In this document: piece after piece, positions 18,238 through 28,215 of the stretch
How the letters are laid out: every line of letters begins with the position of its first letter
Numbering within the stretch: position 1 is the stretch's first letter
Assembly (NCBI RefSeq): GCF_046195335.1
Contig: NZ_CP176093.1
Source of the DNA: Methanospirillum lacunae
Lineage (GTDB): Archaea; Halobacteriota; Methanomicrobia; Methanomicrobiales; Methanospirillaceae
Reading direction: 5' to 3' (one strand)
DNA: 64,000 bases
Notes under the pieces: generated by a model
Databases searched by the model: none
What the model saw: the letters and a program-made list of their open reading frames with translations, nothing else
What the model was told of the DNA's origin: nothing
Made by a program: the position numbers and the translations under genes

Positions 18238-18855
18238 ATGTGTGGGCGGTTTTGTATTGCGGCTTCTCCCGGGGAGATAACAGACCTGTTTAAGGTCTTT
18301 GTTCCAACCGTGTTCAGGCCCAGATATAATATTGCTCCAGGCCAGATGATCCTTGTAATAACCGGATCTGCAGCCCATATGGTTGAATGGGGCTATCAAT
18401 TCAATGATCAAAAACGAATTATCAATATCAGGAGTGAATCGATCAATGAGTATATCAGCCGTACTGATTCAGACACTACTCATAGGTGTCTGATTCCAGC
18501 CTCTGGATTCTATGAATGGAAACAAGAAAAGAACCGGAAGGTTCCTTATTACTTCTTTCCACCATCTGATCCGCTATTTGCGTTTGCTGGTTTGCTAAAA
18601 CAAGGGAAAACTGGTTATCAGGCAGCCATCCTCACAACCGAGGCTATGCCTCATTATGCTGATGTTCATAACCGTATGCCTGTATTGCTCTCCCTTTCTG
18701 ATGTGAAAGATTACCTTGCAGATGGGGATATTCCACCTTCAATCGAACTTGAAATGCACCAGGTATCATCACGGGTTAATCACGTGGTAAATGATGATCC
18801 TGGCCTGATTAAACCTGTTAATGAGGGATATAAACAGACGAAACTTGAGATATAA
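18238..18855 (+). CDS. SOS response-associated peptidase (SRAP/YedK, HMCES-like)
   Basis: 205 residues of the SRAP family, which cross-link to abasic sites in single-stranded DNA through the N-terminal Cys. The start is fixed at ATG 18238 because the family needs Cys at position 2 after Met removal (MCGRFC); an upstream in-frame ATG at 18124 would destroy this. GGAG lies upstream of the chosen start. Other active-site residues are present: Asn31 (YNIAPG), Glu93 (SGFYEWK) and His144 (HNRMPVLL). It lies divergent from the large kinase and 77 nt before an FMN reductase gene. Confidence 0.92.
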   Translation: MCGRFCIAASPGEITDLFKVFVPTVFRPRYNIAPGQMILVITGSAAHMVEWGYQFNDQKRIINIRSESINEYISRTDSDTTHRCLIPASGFYEWKQEKNRKVPYYFFPPSDPLFAFAGLLKQGKTGYQAAILTTEAMPHYADVHNRMPVLLSLSDVKDYLADGDIPPSIELEMHQVSSRVNHVVNDDPGLIKPVNEGYKQTKLEI

Positions 18856-18932
18856 GAAAGGTGGAATAACCTTTCTTGGAATTTTTTATCTGATATTATC
18901 TCTGATTATTCCATACAGATGGTTGAGATATC

Positions 18933-19484
18933 ATGAGTTCCTATCACATTGCTATAATTGTTGGAAGCTTGAGAAAGGAGTCATATAACCAGAAACTGGC
19001 CACTGCTATTGGTAAACTGGCACCTTCTGAATTTTTATTTACTCATATTCGTATCGATGATTTGCCATTATACAATCAGGATGATGATGAAAACCAGGCT
19101 CCCTCTGTTGTGAGGATGAAGAATGAGATAAGTCAGGCTGAAGGCATTCTTTTTGTAACTCCAGAATATAACCGATCAATTCCTGGTGTGCTCAAAAATG
19201 CACTTGATCACGGATCCCGTCCTCATGATAAGAATGTCTGGGCTGGAAAGCCAGCCGGAATCCTGGGTGTATCAACCGGATCTGCAGGAACAGCCATGGC
19301 ACAACAGCATCTCCGTAATGTCCTTTCATATCTTGATGTTCCAGTTCTTCGCCAGCCTGAAGCTTATATCCAACTCAGGGACGGGTTGTTTGACGAGAAC
19401 AATACCATTGGAGAAAGAAGCAGACCATTTATGCAGAACTGGATGGATCACTATGTCACCTGGGTGAAGACTTATTCGCCTTAA
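18933..19484 (+). CDS. NAD(P)H-dependent FMN reductase (flavodoxin-like fold)
   Basis: 183 residues matching the NADPH-dependent FMN reductase/quinone reductase family. The FMN phosphate loop is GSLRKESYNQKL (residues 11-22), the central TPEYNRSIPGVLKNALD segment is diagnostic, and a GVSTGSAG loop follows near 112. The substrate in vivo is unknown; in anaerobes such proteins reduce quinones, metals or oxygen. ATG 18933 follows the SRAP gene on the same strand. Confidence 0.9.
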   Translation: MSSYHIAIIVGSLRKESYNQKLATAIGKLAPSEFLFTHIRIDDLPLYNQDDDENQAPSVVRMKNEISQAEGILFVTPEYNRSIPGVLKNALDHGSRPHDKNVWAGKPAGILGVSTGSAGTAMAQQHLRNVLSYLDVPVLRQPEAYIQLRDGLFDENNTIGERSRPFMQNWMDHYVTWVKTYSP

Positions 19485-19544
19485 TCATACCGCTATCTCT
19501 TAACAAGAATAACAATACAATTTTTTTAAGAATCCAATTGTATA

Positions 19545-21119
19545 TTACACATATTTCTTGGTCTTATTCATAGCATCCTGAACAAAACTTTTTGATATTA
19601 TGGTTCCGTTATCTGAAGGATTGATTTTGAGTGCCTGCCCATATGCCTGCAATGCTTCTTTGTATTTCAGAAGGCCTTTGTATGCATCGCCTTTACTACT
19701 CCATACGATACTATTCTGTGGATCAATGGCGATTGCCTTGTTATAAGATTCAATGGCTTCCTCATTCTTTCCAATGTTCTTTAATGCATCACCTTTTGCT
19801 TTCCAGAGATCAGCGTTATCAGGGTACTGAATGAGTGACTGGTTGTATGCAACCACAGCGTCCCCATATTTACCCATATCTACGAGGATTGTTCCCTTTT
19901 TGATCCAGAGATCATATCTTTTTGGATCAATATCAAGAGCTGAATTGTATGCATCCAGAGCCCCCTGATATTTTCCACTCCTGGCAAGTGCGTCTCCTTT
20001 TTTTATCCATGTTGTCAGGTTATCAGGAGTTATATCAGAAGCCTGATCAAATGCTTTGGCAGCATTGGTATCTTCTCCCTGATCTACCAGTATATCTCCT
20101 TTTTTAACCCAGGCCTCAGCATTTTGTGGATTTCTTTTAATGGCCTCGCTATATGCATCCAATGCTTCATCTGTCTTGTTGAGTCCAGAAAGAACGATCC
20201 CTTTTTGGTACCAGGCCTCAGCAGTAGTGGGATCTATGGAAATTGCCTGTTCAAATACTGCAACTGCATCAGTTTTTTTCCCAATCCCAGCTAGTGCTAC
20301 ACCTTTGCCGATCAATGGCGAGATATTGGAAGGTTCATATCCTGCAGATTTGTTAAATACATCATATGCCTCCTGATATTTTCCGAGTTTAAGAAGGGCA
20401 TCTCCTTTTGCAGTCAATATTTCCGGATTATTTGGGCTGATGGCTGATGCCTGTCCGAATGTCGATGCTGCATCGCTATACTTACCAAGTGCTGATAGGA
20501 CTTCCCCCTTTATTCTCCATGTTTCTGCATCATTCTTGTTAATTGAGGTTGCTTTATCAAATGTAGTGATAGCCTCAGTGTATTGTCCTTGCCTGGCGAG
20601 CGATTCCCCTTTACCAGTCCATGCCCGTGAATTTTCAGGATTTATTTCAAGAGCCTGATCATATGCTTTTTCTGCACGCTCGAATTTTTCCAGGCATACC
20701 AGAGCATCCCCCATCCCTATCCAGCCTTCTTCTTCTTTTGGAGAGATTGCTATGGTTGTATCGAATGCCTTTACAGCCTCATCGTATTTTTTTAGTTTTA
20801 ACAGAGCTTCCCCTTTATGAAGCCACGCTTCTATCTTTCTTGGGCTGAGTGTGATAGCCTGATCATATGCCCTGATAGCCTTTTCCCACTGGCCCGATCT
20901 TTGCAGGGCATCTCCTTTATAAACCTGAATACTGGAATTCTGTGGGAAAAGTGCTATGGCCTTATCAAAGGCCTGTATTGCCTCTTGATTTTTACCCTGG
21001 TCCATAAACGCCTCTCCTCTGCTAATCCATGAATCAGCAGAATCACTATCAGCGAAACATCCGTTCATTACAACGCCTAAAATGAGAGTCTGAAGGATGA
21101 GGAGAGGAAGCATTTTCAT
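19545..21119 (-). CDS. Exported protein of fourteen tandem TPR repeats
   Basis: 524 residues: an N-terminal signal sequence (LPLLILQTLILGVVMNGC, with Cys21 as a possible lipid-attachment site though the lipobox is not canonical), then fourteen consecutive 34-residue TPR units from about residue 29 to 504, each of the form AW..KGDAL...GKY.EAI.AYD.AI.I.P.N, and a short Lys-rich tail. TPR solenoids bind peptides or proteins; here the protein probably faces outside the membrane. A smaller exported TPR protein is at 57062-57544. No enzymatic domain. Confidence 0.88.
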   Translation of the reverse strand: MKMLPLLILQTLILGVVMNGCFADSDSADSWISRGEAFMDQGKNQEAIQAFDKAIALFPQNSSIQVYKGDALQRSGQWEKAIRAYDQAITLSPRKIEAWLHKGEALLKLKKYDEAVKAFDTTIAISPKEEEGWIGMGDALVCLEKFERAEKAYDQALEINPENSRAWTGKGESLARQGQYTEAITTFDKATSINKNDAETWRIKGEVLSALGKYSDAASTFGQASAISPNNPEILTAKGDALLKLGKYQEAYDVFNKSAGYEPSNISPLIGKGVALAGIGKKTDAVAVFEQAISIDPTTAEAWYQKGIVLSGLNKTDEALDAYSEAIKRNPQNAEAWVKKGDILVDQGEDTNAAKAFDQASDITPDNLTTWIKKGDALARSGKYQGALDAYNSALDIDPKRYDLWIKKGTILVDMGKYGDAVVAYNQSLIQYPDNADLWKAKGDALKNIGKNEEAIESYNKAIAIDPQNSIVWSSKGDAYKGLLKYKEALQAYGQALKINPSDNGTIISKSFVQDAMNKTKKYV

Positions 21120-21256
21120 AAAGAATGGTTTATCTTTGATATCATATGGCTATCGATATGTCATGTTCCCTGGTACGTTCATTCAATATTATGATGAATA
21201 ATCGGACTATCTGATTATTTCAGGAATGGGTGTATTATATTAATGACTGACCCTGG

Positions 21257-22831
21257 ATGAAAGAGAAAAATATAATAAATTATCAAATCCGGTTGTGTCT
21301 GTTTTTTCTCATAGTCTGCAGCATTGTCTGTCCTGTCTCTTCAGCACCCCTGATGAATACATCAACGCAGGATTCGATCATTGTAGATTTTGACCAGTTT
21401 GCAACCGATGTATTCAATCAGTCTGATATCCCCGGAATGGCGATTGCGATCACAGATCGCTCCCATATACTGTATGCAAAGGGGTTTGGTATGACATCTC
21501 TTGAAAACCCGCAGCCGGTAACTCCTGATACAATATTTCTGATAAATTCAATGTCAAAGGCTTTTACATCGGCAATTGTCGGTATTCTGATTGACAGAGG
21601 TGTTTTCTCCTGGAATGACACTGTCGTTTCAATTCTTCCTGATTTTGCCCTGAGTGACCCTAAAACAACCCGGGAGATCACCATCAGTGATCTGCTGGTT
21701 CATAATTCAGGGCTCTTTGAGTATGATGGAGATCTTCTGTTCAGAATGGGCCTTAAATCGAATGACATTGTTCATCAGATGCGGTATCTTGAAACAGAAA
21801 AGCCGTTTAGATCTGGATATGGGTATAACAATCTGCATTACTTTGTTGCATCCGAAATGATCAACAAGAAGACCGGTTATCCCCTGAGTTACACTCTGAA
21901 AGATCTACTATTAACTCCTCTTGGGATGCAGAACACTTCAATTGGATTTGATTTTCTCTCTTCTCCTGAAACAACGCGGTGCGGGTTTGCAGATCATCAT
22001 ATCATATCTGAAAATGGCTATGTGCCGGTTCCAATGGACAAGGACTATCTCTATGGAGAGTATGGTGAGGTTGGAGCGGGTGGTATCAGTTCAAATGTGA
22101 TTGATATGACAAAATGGCTTCGGTTATGGCTCAATGAAGGTAAAATATCCGGTAATCGGGTGCTGCAAAATGAAACAATCAGGGAGATCTTAAGGCCGGC
22201 TAACACCATTGCTTCAGGGCCAGGATTTAATTTTACTTATGCTAAAGGCTGGGTGGTAAAATGTGATCCCATGCTGCCTTATCCGGTAATCTGGCATAAT
22301 GGTGCAACTGCCGGAATGAGTTCGTATAATGGATTCATCCCTGAGGAGGGTATTGGGATTGTTGTCCTGACAAATGCCGGTGAGAATGGTGTTGCTGATT
22401 TTATTGGAGATACTTTCATGTTCATGATATCAAATCCGACAGATTACTACGAGTTCACCAATATCAGTGCACTTGGTAGTGATATCAGGCCAACTGCTCC
22501 TGTATCCCCATATTCTGGTGTAAAACCGGGAACGTATGATTATTCAGGTCTTCAGGGTTCGTATCTGAATAATTATTATGGTGAGATGAATATCAGAAAT
22601 GAATCCGGAGATTTCATTGTTGAACTCGGTCCCAGGCCATTAAGACTTAATCTGACTCCAGTCAATAAGACATCCAGTCTCTTCAGGTTTGAACCGCTGA
22701 TACAGAATGTTTCCACTCCTGATGGACTCTTCTCGTTCACATATAATTCTGACAATAAGGTCGAAACCATATCTGCTCAAGGCCTGACAAACCCGGACCG
22801 CCCTCCTGTTATCTTTAGCAGGGTATCCTGA
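21257..22831 (+). CDS. Exported beta-lactamase-fold serine hydrolase (class C/PBP4* type)
   Basis: 524 residues with a signal peptide (LFFLIVCSIVCPVSSA). The penicillin-binding fold is shown by the SxxK motif SMSK at 98-101 (Ser98 nucleophile, Lys101), the YxN motif YNN at 190-192, and the HNGATAGMSS segment corresponding to the KTG-like box (His-x-Gly form). A beta-rich C-terminal domain follows from about residue 410. Members are D-aminopeptidases, esterases or peptidases; since archaea lack murein the substrate is probably a peptide or ester. Likely acts outside the cell. It is a single gene, divergent from the TPR gene. Confidence 0.88.
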   Translation: MKEKNIINYQIRLCLFFLIVCSIVCPVSSAPLMNTSTQDSIIVDFDQFATDVFNQSDIPGMAIAITDRSHILYAKGFGMTSLENPQPVTPDTIFLINSMSKAFTSAIVGILIDRGVFSWNDTVVSILPDFALSDPKTTREITISDLLVHNSGLFEYDGDLLFRMGLKSNDIVHQMRYLETEKPFRSGYGYNNLHYFVASEMINKKTGYPLSYTLKDLLLTPLGMQNTSIGFDFLSSPETTRCGFADHHIISENGYVPVPMDKDYLYGEYGEVGAGGISSNVIDMTKWLRLWLNEGKISGNRVLQNETIREILRPANTIASGPGFNFTYAKGWVVKCDPMLPYPVIWHNGATAGMSSYNGFIPEEGIGIVVLTNAGENGVADFIGDTFMFMISNPTDYYEFTNISALGSDIRPTAPVSPYSGVKPGTYDYSGLQGSYLNNYYGEMNIRNESGDFIVELGPRPLRLNLTPVNKTSSLFRFEPLIQNVSTPDGLFSFTYNSDNKVETISAQGLTNPDRPPVIFSRVS

Positions 22832-22966
22832 CCCTTATTCCTTGATTATGTGGGGAATGTCGGCATTGATCAAGTTCGTAAGATCTGGCCGGTAAGCAGA
22901 GAAGAAATTACATAACTCCGTCACCGGTTGGATACCTATTTCTCATGAAAAAGGTGACGCTTATCT

Positions 22967-24244
22967 ATGCTGGTCAGCCAGGAGTCAGAAAAGAGGATCA
23001 TTAGCCTCATTCGTCTCCACATTATTCCGTTTGCATTACTTCTCTATATCGTTGCATTTCTTGACAGGGTCAATCTTGGTTATGCTGCTATTGTTATGAA
23101 TCCTGATCTTGGCATAAGTGCCGAGTTATTTGGGTTTATTTCCGGGATTTTTTTCATCGGCTACCTGATATTTGAGGTTCCGAGCAACATCATCATGCAA
23201 AAGGTGGGCGCCAGGATCTGGATTGGAAGGATCATGATCTCCTGGGGTCTTGTTGCCGTGCTGATGGGATTTGTCCAGAGCCCTGAGCACCTGATTATTC
23301 TCAGATTCTTACTCGGTATAGCAGAAGCCGGGTTCTTTCCCGGAATGATCTGGTACCTCGGTACGTGGTTCCCTCACCGGTATCTTGCCAGATCAATTGC
23401 ACTTTTCTCAACAGCAATTGTGATCTCAAATATTATCGGAGCCCCACTCTCGATGTATATCCTGGATACAGTAAACTGGGGCTCTGTTGCATCATGGAGA
23501 TGGCTCTTTATTATTGAAGGGATTCCTGCCATCCTATTTGGTGTTCTTTCACTTTTCATTCTCAAAAACCGGCCTGCTGATGCCGGTTGGCTTGATTCTG
23601 ATCAAAAACAGTGGCTGGTTTCAGAGCTCGAATCCGGAACAATCAGGATGAAATCTCATCGTCTTGGGGATATTCTGACAGATACAAGGGTTCTGCTTTT
23701 TTCAGGGACCTATTTTGCAGTAACTGTCGGAATGTATGCAATCATCTTCTTTCTTCCAACACTTTCAAGTTCATTTCTCCACGATCTTGACATGAGAGTT
23801 ATCGGACTCATTTTGATGATTCCCTATATTGTGACCCTTATCTGTATGTTTCTTGTATCTTCTCATTCTGATCTCAGGGGCGAGCGGCTCTATCACATTA
23901 TTATTCTGTTTTTCATTGCCGGAGCCGGTCTGACCCTTGATCAGCTGGCAGAAGATCCCATACTTTCTCTTCTGGGCATCACGATTGCATTATCCGGAAT
24001 TTTATCAATTATCGGGCCGTTCTGGTCGTATGTGCTCTCCGTGTTTACTCCAGATGAGCAGCCTGTCGGCGTTGCGGTCATAAATTCAATTGGAAATCTC
24101 GGAGGTTTTGTCGGACCGGTGATAACCGGATATCTCATCTCCCTTTTTAAGACCCTTGATAGTGGATGGCCGGTGATTACTTTCATCCTCTGTCTGGGGG
24201 CTGTGATGATATTTATGGCCGGAAAAAAAGGAATTCGAATGTAA
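22967..24244 (+). CDS. MFS transporter, anion:cation symporter (ACS) family
   Basis: 425 residues with about twelve hydrophobic segments. The N-terminal FLDRVNLGYAAIVMNPDLG and FEVPSNIIMQKVGAR motifs are typical of the ACS branch (tartrate/phthalate/glucarate and related organic-anion carriers), better known in bacteria. The substrate cannot be read; an organic acid is the family expectation. GGTGA lies upstream of ATG 22967. Such a carrier is uncommon in methanogens, so lateral gain is plausible. No catabolic genes sit beside it. Confidence 0.85.
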   Translation: MLVSQESEKRIISLIRLHIIPFALLLYIVAFLDRVNLGYAAIVMNPDLGISAELFGFISGIFFIGYLIFEVPSNIIMQKVGARIWIGRIMISWGLVAVLMGFVQSPEHLIILRFLLGIAEAGFFPGMIWYLGTWFPHRYLARSIALFSTAIVISNIIGAPLSMYILDTVNWGSVASWRWLFIIEGIPAILFGVLSLFILKNRPADAGWLDSDQKQWLVSELESGTIRMKSHRLGDILTDTRVLLFSGTYFAVTVGMYAIIFFLPTLSSSFLHDLDMRVIGLILMIPYIVTLICMFLVSSHSDLRGERLYHIIILFFIAGAGLTLDQLAEDPILSLLGITIALSGILSIIGPFWSYVLSVFTPDEQPVGVAVINSIGNLGGFVGPVITGYLISLFKTLDSGWPVITFILCLGAVMIFMAGKKGIRM

Positions 24245-24544
24245 ACTAAAAAACCCTGTTTTTTATAAGCACTCATATCCCATTGTCGTGGTTTTTTTCA
24301 ACCTCAATGTAATCGTGTTTTTCCGGGTTTGGAAATGACAAGTGCGCTTTTTACCCGGATATCTCTTTAGTTTTGTTTGCATAACGATTTCAACGAACAA
24401 GCGGTTTTTACAGGAGAAATCATCATTTCTCAAACTATAGTGTATACAGATTTATGACATACACGTAATCTTTATTAATTCGACCCTTATTTTTCGGGTA
24501 CAAATAGTTTAACCCTTATACGGTGACCAGCAGATATACAATGT
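24245..24544. other. Intergenic, 300 bp
   Basis: No gene. A GTGTAT/ATACAC inverted repeat (about 24440-24468) and an ACCC/GGGT pair (about 24483-24499) lie in the AT-rich part before the next gene; both are short and may be chance or promoter-associated. Confidence 0.4.
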
Positions 24545-24982
24545 ATGAGTGCACGAAAGGATCCCGTTATCCGGTGTGCAGTTGTTTGCTGTTTTATTTG
24601 CGTTGGCTTGATTGGGGGAATAAGTCCGGGGCTGGCCGACCCGATGGTTACGATTGATGGGTATGATGATTCATATGTCTGGGGATCTGTGAACGATATT
24701 ATGTTCCCTCTCCATTTTGAAATTTTGATTTACGGAAAACATACTGATGGCAAATGGTATGGCCCTGTCACTACCGGTAACGATACATTTCCTGAAATTT
24801 CTCCGTATAAACAATGGAGAGGTCGGTACACAACAGGGAGTGAGAGTGATAATGCGACTGCATTTAAAGTATTTCTTGTAAAAAAGGGAGTTAATCTGAA
24901 TCAGGTTCAGATAAAAGGCGCTGGTACTATTAAACTCTACTATGCCGATGTAATTTCATCAACCGAAGGTGAAAAGAAATAA
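24545..24982 (+). CDS. Small exported protein, unknown
   Basis: 145 residues with a signal peptide (CAVVCCFICVGLIGGISPGLA) and a mature part of about 113 residues rich in Gly, Tyr, Trp and Asp (GYDDSYVWGSVND, GKWYGPVTTGND). I recognise no family. The composition suggests a small beta-rich domain outside the cell. ATG 24545 is the only sensible start. No operon partner; the next gene is an exported subtilase 243 nt downstream on the same strand. Confidence 0.65.
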   Translation: MSARKDPVIRCAVVCCFICVGLIGGISPGLADPMVTIDGYDDSYVWGSVNDIMFPLHFEILIYGKHTDGKWYGPVTTGNDTFPEISPYKQWRGRYTTGSESDNATAFKVFLVKKGVNLNQVQIKGAGTIKLYYADVISSTEGEKK

Positions 24983-25225
24983 TTCTGATGAATATCTCGT
25001 AAGTATGAGCATAGTAAACTCAGGAACTCTTCATATTTTTCGGCTACGTGATCCTCTTTATATTTTTTTGATTTTAGATCCAGAATCTTTCCAAAAAGAT
25101 CTTGATCCCTGTCATCCTCTGACCACCTGATGATACCCTACGCAGGTAGTACTTAATTCTCATGGGTCCAATATTCATACTAACAGGGTTGTGTCTCTCA
25201 ATAGCCCTGGTGGGGAAGGTATGCT

Positions 25226-27136
25226 ATGTTAAATCAGCATGTATTGTGGAGATCTCTTATCTTCACCATTTTTCTTGGAATAATCCTGTTCCCGGCAGTA
25301 AACGCTGACGGATCTGGAACTGCAGTTGATAACAAATCTGTGACGCAATTAACGGGTAATGTTGCACCTACGGCCACGCAGGTGGCGTATACCTCTTCCG
25401 GCGCTCCGTATGTGCCTGGCGAAGTTATTGTCAGGTACAAGAAACCATCCGGCGGGGTATCAGCAGAGAGTGTTATGTCACCCGGTCTGATGGCAATGGG
25501 AGCCGAGTTATCTGATGATTTCTCAGCAGAAGGCCTCAAAAATATGCAGATGATCCATACCGGAGAGAATGTCACTGTTCAGCAGGCGGTCACTGAATTG
25601 ACTAATTCCTCCTTTGTGGAGTATGCAGAGCCCAATTATATCGTGTCCCTGATGCCAAATGAGAACTCGACACCGCCGGGACCGGAAAAAATGAGTGCCG
25701 AATCGGTATCGGGCGGGCCGAATGATCCCAGGTTCAACGAACAGTGGGCGCTCTACAACACCGGTCAGGACGGCGGTTCCAGCGGTGATGATATCAATGT
25801 CATTCCTGCCTGGGCAAAAACTACCGGTTCCGACTCAATCGTGGTAGCAGTCATTGATACCGGTGCTGATTATAATCATCCTGATCTAGCCCAGAACATA
25901 TGGACAAACTCTAAAGAGATCCCTGGAAATGGAATTGATGATGATGGTAACGGGTATGTCGATGATGTTCATGGATGGAATTTCATCAGCAACACAAATG
26001 ACCCCATGGATGACAACGGTCATGGAACTCATTGCGCAGGGGTGATTGGTGCAGTTGGAAACAATGGTGTCGGTATCTCTGGTGTAAATCAAAAAGTAAA
26101 GATTATGCCACTTAAAGTTCTCGGAAAAGATGGTAACGGAGACATGGCAAGTATAATCAAGGCATTTGCATATGCACGGACAATGGGTGCCAAAGTTATC
26201 AGTTGTTCATGGGGAGGAACAACCCGCAGTGAAGCTCTTGGTGATGCTGTTTCCCAGACCAGTCTTCCGATTGTCTGTGCTGCCGGAAATTCAGGAGTCA
26301 ATACTGATATTATCGCCCAGTATCCTTCCTGCTTTGACAGTCCACAGATCATTTCAGTTGCTGCAAGTGATGCCAAAGATGGAATTCCCTCGTACTCCAA
26401 CTATGGTCCTACCTCGGTAGATGTCGCAGCTCCTGGTGACTGGATCCTCTCAACATATCCTACAGCTCTTGGGTATGACTATATCAAGATGAAAGGAACC
26501 TCAATGGCTACCCCGCAGGTATCAGGTCTTGCTGCACTCCTCCTGTCAGTCAATCCGAGCCTCTCAACTGATCAGATCAAACAATTAATCCTGAATAATG
26601 CTGATCAGGTTCCTGCATTCTCAGGAAAAGTAGTATCCGGAGGCAGGATAAATGCAGGAAAGACCCTCAATGCTGCGACTGGTGGAGCACCCACAGAGGT
26701 ACCGACTGCAGTACCTACTGCAACACAGACCGTTCCAACTCAGGCACCTACGGTAATGCCAACAGTTACGCAGACTCCTGCACCAACTCAGGCTCCAACC
26801 GAGGTACCAACAGTACAACCAACCGCAACTCCAACTGTTCCGACCCAGATTCCAACACAAGTACCTACGGTAACCCCGACGGTGACTCAGACTTTAAGTC
26901 CCTCTGTTGGAGTTCAGCCTCTCCAGGGTCAAAACAATCAGCCCCGTGATCTCAACAATGATGGGAAGTATGAAGATCTGAATGGTGATGGTGTCAGTAA
27001 TCAGACAGATGTAGAGCTTTATTTCAGGATGATCGAATGGATTGCATCTAATGAGCCTGTATCTGCGTTTGACTTTTCAGGAAATGGCAGGATTGACTTT
27101 ACTGATATCCTTACCCTTTACAGAAGCATAAAGTAA
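25226..27136 (+). CDS. Secreted subtilisin-like protease with C-terminal dockerin
   Basis: 636 residues. Order: signal peptide; N-terminal inhibitor-like propeptide (PGEVIVRYK, about 70-145); S8 catalytic domain with Asp211 (VIDTGAD), His266 (GHGTHCAG) and Ser426 (GTSMATP); a Thr/Pro/Val-rich linker (about 490-565); and a dockerin-like C-terminus with two Asp/Asn-rich calcium loops (DLNNDGKYEDLNGDGVSNQT and DFSGNGRIDFTD). Dockerins bind cohesins, so the protease may be attached to another surface protein; no cohesin is recognisable in the window. Complete catalytic triad, so active. Confidence 0.92.
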   Translation: MLNQHVLWRSLIFTIFLGIILFPAVNADGSGTAVDNKSVTQLTGNVAPTATQVAYTSSGAPYVPGEVIVRYKKPSGGVSAESVMSPGLMAMGAELSDDFSAEGLKNMQMIHTGENVTVQQAVTELTNSSFVEYAEPNYIVSLMPNENSTPPGPEKMSAESVSGGPNDPRFNEQWALYNTGQDGGSSGDDINVIPAWAKTTGSDSIVVAVIDTGADYNHPDLAQNIWTNSKEIPGNGIDDDGNGYVDDVHGWNFISNTNDPMDDNGHGTHCAGVIGAVGNNGVGISGVNQKVKIMPLKVLGKDGNGDMASIIKAFAYARTMGAKVISCSWGGTTRSEALGDAVSQTSLPIVCAAGNSGVNTDIIAQYPSCFDSPQIISVAASDAKDGIPSYSNYGPTSVDVAAPGDWILSTYPTALGYDYIKMKGTSMATPQVSGLAALLLSVNPSLSTDQIKQLILNNADQVPAFSGKVVSGGRINAGKTLNAATGGAPTEVPTAVPTATQTVPTQAPTVMPTVTQTPAPTQAPTEVPTVQPTATPTVPTQIPTQVPTVTPTVTQTLSPSVGVQPLQGQNNQPRDLNNDGKYEDLNGDGVSNQTDVELYFRMIEWIASNEPVSAFDFSGNGRIDFTDILTLYRSIK

Positions 27137-27190
27137 GCAACCGGTAACGAAAAGTGCCAACTGTTTATGGAATAATCCGGAACAGTCTGG

Positions 27191-27205
27191 GTTCTTATTT
27201 TTTTT
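27191..27205 (+). terminator. T8 terminator after the subtilase gene
   Basis: A run of eight T residues at 27198-27205, about 60 nt after the stop, with a further T-run near 27235-27241. It suits archaeal oligo-T termination. No strong stem is present. Confidence 0.5.
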
Positions 27206-27287
27206 GCACCTTGGAATTTACCTGATAGAATAATATTTTTTTTGGTTGGTATTCCAAATCAAACCTTATTTGAAACGATTTTTCTTT

Positions 27288-28091
27288 TCAGGGAATAAGC
27301 ATCAGAACACCGACAATAAACATCAGGACAGCAAAAAAGTACCTGAGAATTTTTGCAGGGCACCGATGTGCATATTTAACTCCCACTATTGAAAGGGGAA
27401 TGGTTGTTGCTACGAGAACTCCCCACTGAACGAGATCAACATATCCGATAGAGTATGGTGGCAGACCTGCAACTCCGAGTCCATGCCAGAGATACGTTGC
27501 TACCGCTCCTGCTGATGAAAATATAAGACAGGCTGAAGAAGTTCCGATTGCAGTGTGAACCGGATAATGCAGAAGGAGAACCAGGACCGGGACCAGGACT
27601 ACACCTCCGCCTACCCCTGCAAGACTCGTAATGTTGCCGATGCAAAACCCGATAAAGAGAAGCACAGGCAGTGATTGTCTGGGAGGACAGACTAAGCATT
27701 CCTTTACATTCCAAAACATTCTTACAGCCATCAGGGTCACAAGCACGGCAAAAAAAGTTTTGAGAACCTGACCTGGCAGAAATGTTGCAATTGTCCCGCC
27801 TGTGACAGCCCCAACCACTGCTGCACCTCCCATCGGTATTGCAGTCTGCCAGTCAACTGCTTTCCTCCGATGATGCCCGAGTGCTGATGTCATCACCGTG
27901 GGAAGGGTGACTGCAAGACCGGTTGCAAAAGCAACCCTGATGGCAAGGGTACTGTCAAGTCCGTCGCTGACGAGCAGCCAGTACTGCACCGGCACCATGA
28001 TGAAACATCCGCCGACGCCAACCATGCCTGATGCGAATCCGGCAACAGATCCGGTTGTAATCAGAGAAAGCAGGTAGAGTATAATATCCAT
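27288..28091 (-). CDS. TauE/SafE-family anion exporter
   Basis: 267 residues with about eight hydrophobic segments in two similar halves. Each half carries the diagnostic loop: GFASGMVGVGGCFIMVPVQ (first) and SLAGVGGGVVLVPVLVLL (second). The family exports sulfite, sulfoacetate or related anions, but substrates are mostly unproven. ATG 28091. It stands alone, convergent with the subtilase and divergent from the cysteine hydrolase. Confidence 0.9.
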   Translation of the reverse strand: MDIILYLLSLITTGSVAGFASGMVGVGGCFIMVPVQYWLLVSDGLDSTLAIRVAFATGLAVTLPTVMTSALGHHRRKAVDWQTAIPMGGAAVVGAVTGGTIATFLPGQVLKTFFAVLVTLMAVRMFWNVKECLVCPPRQSLPVLLFIGFCIGNITSLAGVGGGVVLVPVLVLLLHYPVHTAIGTSSACLIFSSAGAVATYLWHGLGVAGLPPYSIGYVDLVQWGVLVATTIPLSIVGVKYAHRCPAKILRYFFAVLMFIVGVLMLIP

Positions 28092-28215
28092 GAATAAACC
28101 GGTCTCCGGTGTTGATGATACTTCTCACAGGGTATTTGTGTCTCTGAACTTATTGCTCTGCGCCACGCTTGTGGGGATAGCTGGTATGATACTGGTACAG
28201 GTCAGGTACTAGAGT

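Noticed and set aside
26621..26860. Trp/Cys/Ser-rich minus-strand ORF
   Set aside because: It is the antisense of the Thr/Pro-rich linker of the subtilase; composition is an artefact of the repeat codons.
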